From Streptomyces lateritius (GTDB lineage: Bacteria; Actinomycetota; Actinomycetes; Streptomycetales; Streptomycetaceae): a stretch of DNA of 34,874 nt. The stretch is from NCBI RefSeq assembly GCF_014649715.1, contig NZ_BMTO01000026.1, positions 1 to 34,874 on the forward strand. The letters run 5' to 3'. Made by a program: the position numbers and the translations under genes. Position 1 is the stretch's first letter. The number at the start of each line of letters is the position of its first letter. Below the pieces are notes generated by a model that ran no database searches, was not told the DNA's origin, and saw nothing but the letters and a program-made list of their open reading frames with translations. Below, one piece after another: positions 31,772 to 34,874 of this stretch.

Positions 31772-32380
31772 ATGGGACAAGCACTGATCGTGGTGGACGT
31801 GCAGAACGATTTCTGCGAGGGCGGCAGTGTCGCTGTGGCGGGTGGAGCCGAAATCGCCGTGAAAGTCCGCGACCTGGTCCGGCGCGCGGCGAAGGCCGGA
31901 TACCAGCACGTCGTGGCAACACGCGACCACCACATCGACCCCGGGGACCACTTCTCCGACACCCCCGACTTCAAAACCTCTTGGCCAGTGCACTGCGTGG
32001 CCGGCACACAAGGCTCCGACTTCCACCCGGACTTCCTCCCCGCCGTACGCGCCGGAGCCGTCGACGCCGTCTTCTACAAGGGAGCCTACGAGGCCGCCTA
32101 CAGCGGCTTCGAAGGCGCCGACGAGAACGGCACTGGGATGACCACGTGGCTGCGCGAGCACGGCGTCACCACCGTGGACGTCGTCGGTATCGCCACCGAC
32201 CACTGCGTGAAAGCCACCGCCCTGGACGCCGCCGCAGCAGGATTCATCACCCGAGTCCTGCTGGGCCTGACCGCCGGCGTACACCACGACACGATCCGGC
32301 AAGCCTGCGACGAACTCAGCCAAGCGGGCGTGGAACTGTCCGGCACCCCCGTGGTCGCGGGAAGTCAGAAGTCTGGCTAG
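31772..32380 (+). CDS. pncA: Nicotinamidase / isochorismatase-like hydrolase (202 aa)
   Basis: Converts nicotinamide to nicotinic acid and ammonia for NAD recycling. The catalytic triad is visible: D9 in VVDVQNDFC, K103 in FYKGAY and C145 in ATDHCVKAT. The metal site D52, H54, H60 and H74 (TRDHHIDPGDHF, WPVHC) is that of PncA and not of plain isochorismatases. The ATG at 31772 has AGGACAGGAA just before it and removes a 14-residue extension possible from the GTG at 31730. Its position right behind ureD suggests co-transcription with the urease operon; both release ammonia. Confidence 0.9.
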   Translation: MGQALIVVDVQNDFCEGGSVAVAGGAEIAVKVRDLVRRAAKAGYQHVVATRDHHIDPGDHFSDTPDFKTSWPVHCVAGTQGSDFHPDFLPAVRAGAVDAVFYKGAYEAAYSGFEGADENGTGMTTWLREHGVTTVDVVGIATDHCVKATALDAAAAGFITRVLLGLTAGVHHDTIRQACDELSQAGVELSGTPVVAGSQKSG

Positions 32381-32865
32381 GTTGCACCTCAGGCGCACCG
32401 TGCGTCTCGTGGGCATCGGGAGTGGCTCTGTGCCTGCGGTGGGGCCGAGGCTGTTCCAGCCGCAAGGCACGGGACGCGGCAGGACTTCGGCCCTTTTCAC
32501 TTTGTGGTGCTGCGGCCGGGATCCCCGGCTGGGGGTTGTGGCGGCTGTCCCAGTTCGGCCCGTTCGGAGACGGACCGGGAGAGCCATCCGCAGGGGAAGG
32601 CTCATCCGGCCCGGGGGTAGGGGTGGCGCTGGTGGCTTTGTCGGCGTCGGCCGGGGCCGGGACGGTCGCGGCGTTCACGGCCGTGGTTCCTGGGCACCGG
32701 CCATGTCACGGGCCTTGTGCCCTCCCTCGGAGCTCCAGACCGATTCCACGGCCAGGTCTGCCTCGGTCAGCGTCCGCAGATCGGCGAGCGGCGGCTGCGG
32801 GACGGCTTCACCGACTCCTGACCGAGGGGACGGCCAGCCCTGGCCGCCGCTCTAGAATCATCAGG
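32381..32865. other. Intergenic region with possible gene remnant on the minus strand
   Basis: A minus frame reads LADLRTLTEADLAVESVWSS then EGGHKARDMAGAQEPRP and stops at about 32675, overlapping by GTGA a Pro/Ala-rich frame that starts at 32678 (MNAATVPAPADADKATSATP). Codon bias is good, but the first frame has no start after the stop at about 32853. This may be the tail of a lost gene plus a coupled ORF. The promoter of the Sua5-type gene must also lie here. Confidence 0.35.
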
Positions 32866-33843
32866 GTGACGGCAAGCACCCACGACATCGAGAAGGCAGC
32901 CGGTGTGCTGCGCGCCGGCGGCCTGGTGGCCCTGCCGACCGAAACCGTCTACGGACTGGGCGCCAACGCCGAGGACCCCGCCGCCGTCTCCCGCATCTTC
33001 CAGGCCAAGGGTCGTCCGCCTTCTCATCCGCTGATTGTTCACATCGGTGGTGCGGAGCAGCTGGACGACTGGATCCAGGACGTGCCGGAGGCGGCGCGTC
33101 TGCTGGCCGGACGTTTCTGGCCGGGGCCGCTGACGCTGGTGCTGCGGCGCGGCCACCGGGTGCTGCTGGAAGCGACCGGCGGCCTGGAGACGGTGGCCGT
33201 GCGCGTGCCCGACTACCCCGTCGCCCTTGCACTGCTGAGTGCGTTCGGCGGCGCAATCACGGCCCCGTCCGCCAACCGCTTCGGCTCCGTCAGTCCCACC
33301 ACCGCGGACCACGTCCGCGCCGAGCTCGGCGACATCGTCGACTTCGTGCTGGACGGCGGCCCCTGCCGCGTCGGCGTCGAATCCACCATCGTCGACGCCA
33401 CCAGCGGCACCCCGACCATCCTGCGGCCGGCCGGGGGTGACCCGCGAGGACCTCGAAGCAGCGCTGGGCGCCCGCTCACGGCCCCTTCAACCAGTCAGGT
33501 CCGGGTGCCGGGCCAGCACCCGTCCCACTACGCGCCCCGTGCGCGGGTTGTCCTGGTCGAGCCCGAGCAGGTCGTCACCGAAGCGGAGACGGCACGGGAA
33601 CTGGGACACCAGGTGGGTGTCCTTCTGCCCGCCTCCCTCGCCGGCACTCCGGTGAAGGCGCACGCCGTCCTGACGGTCCCGGCCGCAATGGCCGAGTACG
33701 CGCGCGGGCTGTACGGGTTCTTGCGCCACCTCGACCAGCAGGGATGCGACCTCATCGTCGCCTCCGTGCCCGTGGAGGAGGGGCTGGGCCTGGCGATCGC
33801 CAACCGGCTCCGCCGCGCCGCAGGGCCCCGGCCCATCGTCTGA
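32866..33843 (+). CDS. L-threonylcarbamoyladenylate synthase, Sua5/YrdC/YwlC type (325 aa)
   Basis: Makes threonylcarbamoyl-AMP from Thr, bicarbonate and ATP for the t6A37 modification of ANN-reading tRNAs. The YrdC domain (residues 1-200) shows LPTETVYGLGANA, KGRPPSHPLIVHI, FWPGPLTLVLRR, TAPSANRFGSVSPTT and VGVESTIVD. The C-terminal Sua5 domain begins at GQHPSHYAPRARVVLVE. The GTG at 32866 is the first start giving the normal N-terminus. Residues about 190-202 (GDPRGPRSSAGR) are unlike the family, whereas the neighbouring frame encodes the expected VTREDLEAALG, so two compensating one-base shifts flank this linker. Function is probably kept. Streptomycetes normally carry another copy near the ribosomal release-factor genes, so this may be an extra paralogue. 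Confidence 0.85.
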   Translation: MTASTHDIEKAAGVLRAGGLVALPTETVYGLGANAEDPAAVSRIFQAKGRPPSHPLIVHIGGAEQLDDWIQDVPEAARLLAGRFWPGPLTLVLRRGHRVLLEATGGLETVAVRVPDYPVALALLSAFGGAITAPSANRFGSVSPTTADHVRAELGDIVDFVLDGGPCRVGVESTIVDATSGTPTILRPAGGDPRGPRSSAGRPLTAPSTSQVRVPGQHPSHYAPRARVVLVEPEQVVTEAETARELGHQVGVLLPASLAGTPVKAHAVLTVPAAMAEYARGLYGFLRHLDQQGCDLIVASVPVEEGLGLAIANRLRRAAGPRPIV

Positions 33844-33961
33844 CCTGCGGCCCTGCGGGTTCGCGACCGGACTCGGCGGAGCACACACTGGTCTGGCAGG
33901 CCGGGCACAGCTCGTGCCGCCTGCCGTTAGTGACGACCGTCTGCCCATTCCCCCGGCACAC
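33752..33961 (-). CDS. Possible small zinc-ribbon protein
   Basis: The minus frame reads CGVCRGNGQTVVTNGRRHE followed by LCPACQTSVCSAES, i.e. CxxCxGxG and CxxC as in DnaJ-type zinc knuckles. The GTG at 33961 falls between the first two cysteines, so the true start should be further upstream, before about 33968, where no standard start codon with a ribosome site was found. The 3' part overlaps the end of the Sua5-type gene. It could be the remnant of a gene. Confidence 0.35.
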   Translation of the reverse strand: MCRGNGQTVVTNGRRHELCPACQTSVCSAESGREPAGPQVRRWAGALRRGGAGWRSPGPAPPPRARRRR

Positions 33962-34030
33962 CCCGCAGCTCGCGCTCCGCGCCGATATGGCGCGGGCTGG
34001 GGGCGTGACCGGGCCAGTGGACGAGAATGG

Positions 34031-34672
34031 TCAGGACGCGGTGGGAACCGCCGCGTCGAGGCCGCGAGCGGCGACGAGCTGTGCACTGCCGTCGGCCAGC
34101 CGGTACGACAGCCCCACCACGCCGAGGCGGCCTGCAGCCACCGCCTCGGCCAGGACGCGGGAGCGTTCGAGCAGCAGGTCCACCGTGTGCTCGATGTGCT
34201 CGGCCAGGATCTCCTCGGCCGTCTCGCGTCCGGCGGCGCGGGCTGCCAGCACGCTGGGAGTCACCCGTTCGACCACGTCGCGGACGAAACCTCCCGGCGT
34301 CTGCCCGTTCTCCAGGGCGGAGCAGGCCGCGGCGACGGCGCCGCACGAGTCGTGACCGAGGACGACGACCAGCGGCGCGTTGAGGACAGCGACGCCGAAC
34401 TCGATAGAACCAAGGATTTCCGTGCCGGCAACGTGCCCGGCGGTGCGCACCACGAACAGGTCGCCCAGGCCCCGGTCGAAGATGATCTCGGCGGCCAGCC
34501 GGGAGTCAGAGCAGCCGAACAGCACAGCGAAGGGCTGCTGGGCGGGTGCGATCAGGGCGCGGCGGGTGGCGTCCTGGTTTGGGTGCTCAGGGGAGCCTTT
34601 GACGAAGCGCTGGTTGCCGGCCATGAGCAGCTCGAAGGCTTCGCGGGGCGTCGGAGTCTGGGTCTGGGTCAT
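34031..34672 (-). CDS. Beta-carbonic anhydrase (213 aa)
   Basis: Zinc enzyme interconverting CO2 and bicarbonate in the cytoplasm. Zinc ligands are C54 (in GCSDSR, with D56 and R58), H107 and C110 (in GHDSCGA), the full beta-class set. The length and the sequence FVVRTAGHVAGTEILGSIE are typical. The ATG at 34672 gives the standard N-terminus (MTQTQTPTPREAFELLMAGN), though no clear ribosome site is seen. It converges with the Sua5-type gene. With urease 4-8 kb away it may handle CO2 from urea or supply bicarbonate, but no shared regulation is visible. Confidence 0.95.
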   Translation of the reverse strand: MTQTQTPTPREAFELLMAGNQRFVKGSPEHPNQDATRRALIAPAQQPFAVLFGCSDSRLAAEIIFDRGLGDLFVVRTAGHVAGTEILGSIEFGVAVLNAPLVVVLGHDSCGAVAAACSALENGQTPGGFVRDVVERVTPSVLAARAAGRETAEEILAEHIEHTVDLLLERSRVLAEAVAAGRLGVVGLSYRLADGSAQLVAARGLDAAVPTAS

Positions 34673-34777
34673 GGCCCGCAGCTTACGATCCGGCACCAGC
34701 CGCCGCTGTTGCAGGCCACGCATCCCGGCGGCAGGTCCGCGCGGACTTGCAACCCAGCGATGGTGGTCTTAGAACTC

Positions 34778-34874
34778 CTATCGGAATGACTTCAGGCGTC
34801 GCCAGCAGATGAGTGCACATCCGAGAGTGAGGAAAGCTTCGTGGATGTCGTCGCGTATCTCCCAGCGGATCCGT
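34778..34874 (-). mobile_element. 3' end of an IS5-family transposase (partial at window edge)
   Basis: The minus frame entering from the right edge reads RIRWEIRDDIHEAFLTLGCA then LICWRRLKSFR and stops with TAG at 34778-34780. This is the C-terminal end typical of Streptomyces IS5-family (DDE) transposases, including the RxxxR-dd-h-EAF helix after the catalytic Glu. The rest lies outside the window. The left end of the element should be within a few tens of bases to the left of 34778; its inverted repeat cannot be verified without the other end. Confidence 0.7.

Noticed and set aside
26872..34672. Nickel transporter or ureE gene within the urease block
   Set aside because: All frames between the called genes were inspected and none encodes a permease or a His-rich UreE-like protein.
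1..34874. tRNA or rRNA genes
   Set aside because: No cloverleaf with the T-loop GTTCRANNC pattern in proper context and no rRNA-like conserved block was noticed; a covariance search would be needed to be certain.

Overview
The window reads as the high-GC DNA of a streptomycete or close relative. The reasons are strong G/C bias at third codon positions, many GTG starts, purine-rich ribosome sites and typical Streptomyces families (HA-domain helicase, 67-aa cold-shock proteins, RsbW-like ATPase, fused ureAB, class I/II terpene cyclases). Many genes are broken, and two different transposase remnants are present. Pieces of helicase and of ATP-dependent ligase occur more than once. This resembles an accessory chromosome arm or a linear-plasmid-like region, but no telomere or replication origin is visible.

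Layout. 0.4-5.5 kb: a 903-aa DEAH helicase with C-terminal helicase-associated (HA) repeats, a second broken copy of its last module, and a converging 427-aa protein with a HEPN-like RNxxxH motif. 5.6-7.2 kb: a cold-shock gene and a secreted three-repeat ricin-type lectin preceded by a perfect 9-bp inverted repeat. 8.0-12.2 kb: a three-gene terpenoid locus, consisting of a class I terpene synthase, a class II-type cyclase whose DxDD motif reads DVDC, and a fusion of a short-chain dehydrogenase with a deazaflavin(F420)-type nitroreductase. 12.2-13.0 kb: a truncated ligase joined out of frame to another truncated gene. 13.4-18.2 kb: several small exported proteins of unknown role, an IS982-like remnant and a Gly-rich exported protein.

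18.8-21.2 kb: a cysteine-dioxygenase-like cupin with an unusual leader hairpin, and a beta-propeller-like protein. 21.4-24.7 kb: another decayed HA-domain gene, a frameshifted small gene, a second cold-shock gene, a MerR-type regulator, a repeat-rich non-coding stretch and an RsbW-like ATPase. 24.7-26.7 kb: a small membrane protein plus a PRC-barrel protein, then three pseudogenes including a second ligase remnant.

26.9-34.7 kb is the best preserved part. It holds a complete urease operon without ureE (ureAB-ureC-ureF-ureG-ureD), a nicotinamidase, a Sua5/YwlC-type threonylcarbamoyl-AMP synthase and a beta-carbonic anhydrase. Urease releases ammonia and CO2, nicotinamidase releases ammonia, and carbonic anhydrase interconverts CO2 and bicarbonate, so the block has a plausible nitrogen/CO2 theme. 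The window ends inside an IS5-family transposase.

All assignments come from reading motifs and reading frames by eye; no database search was possible.
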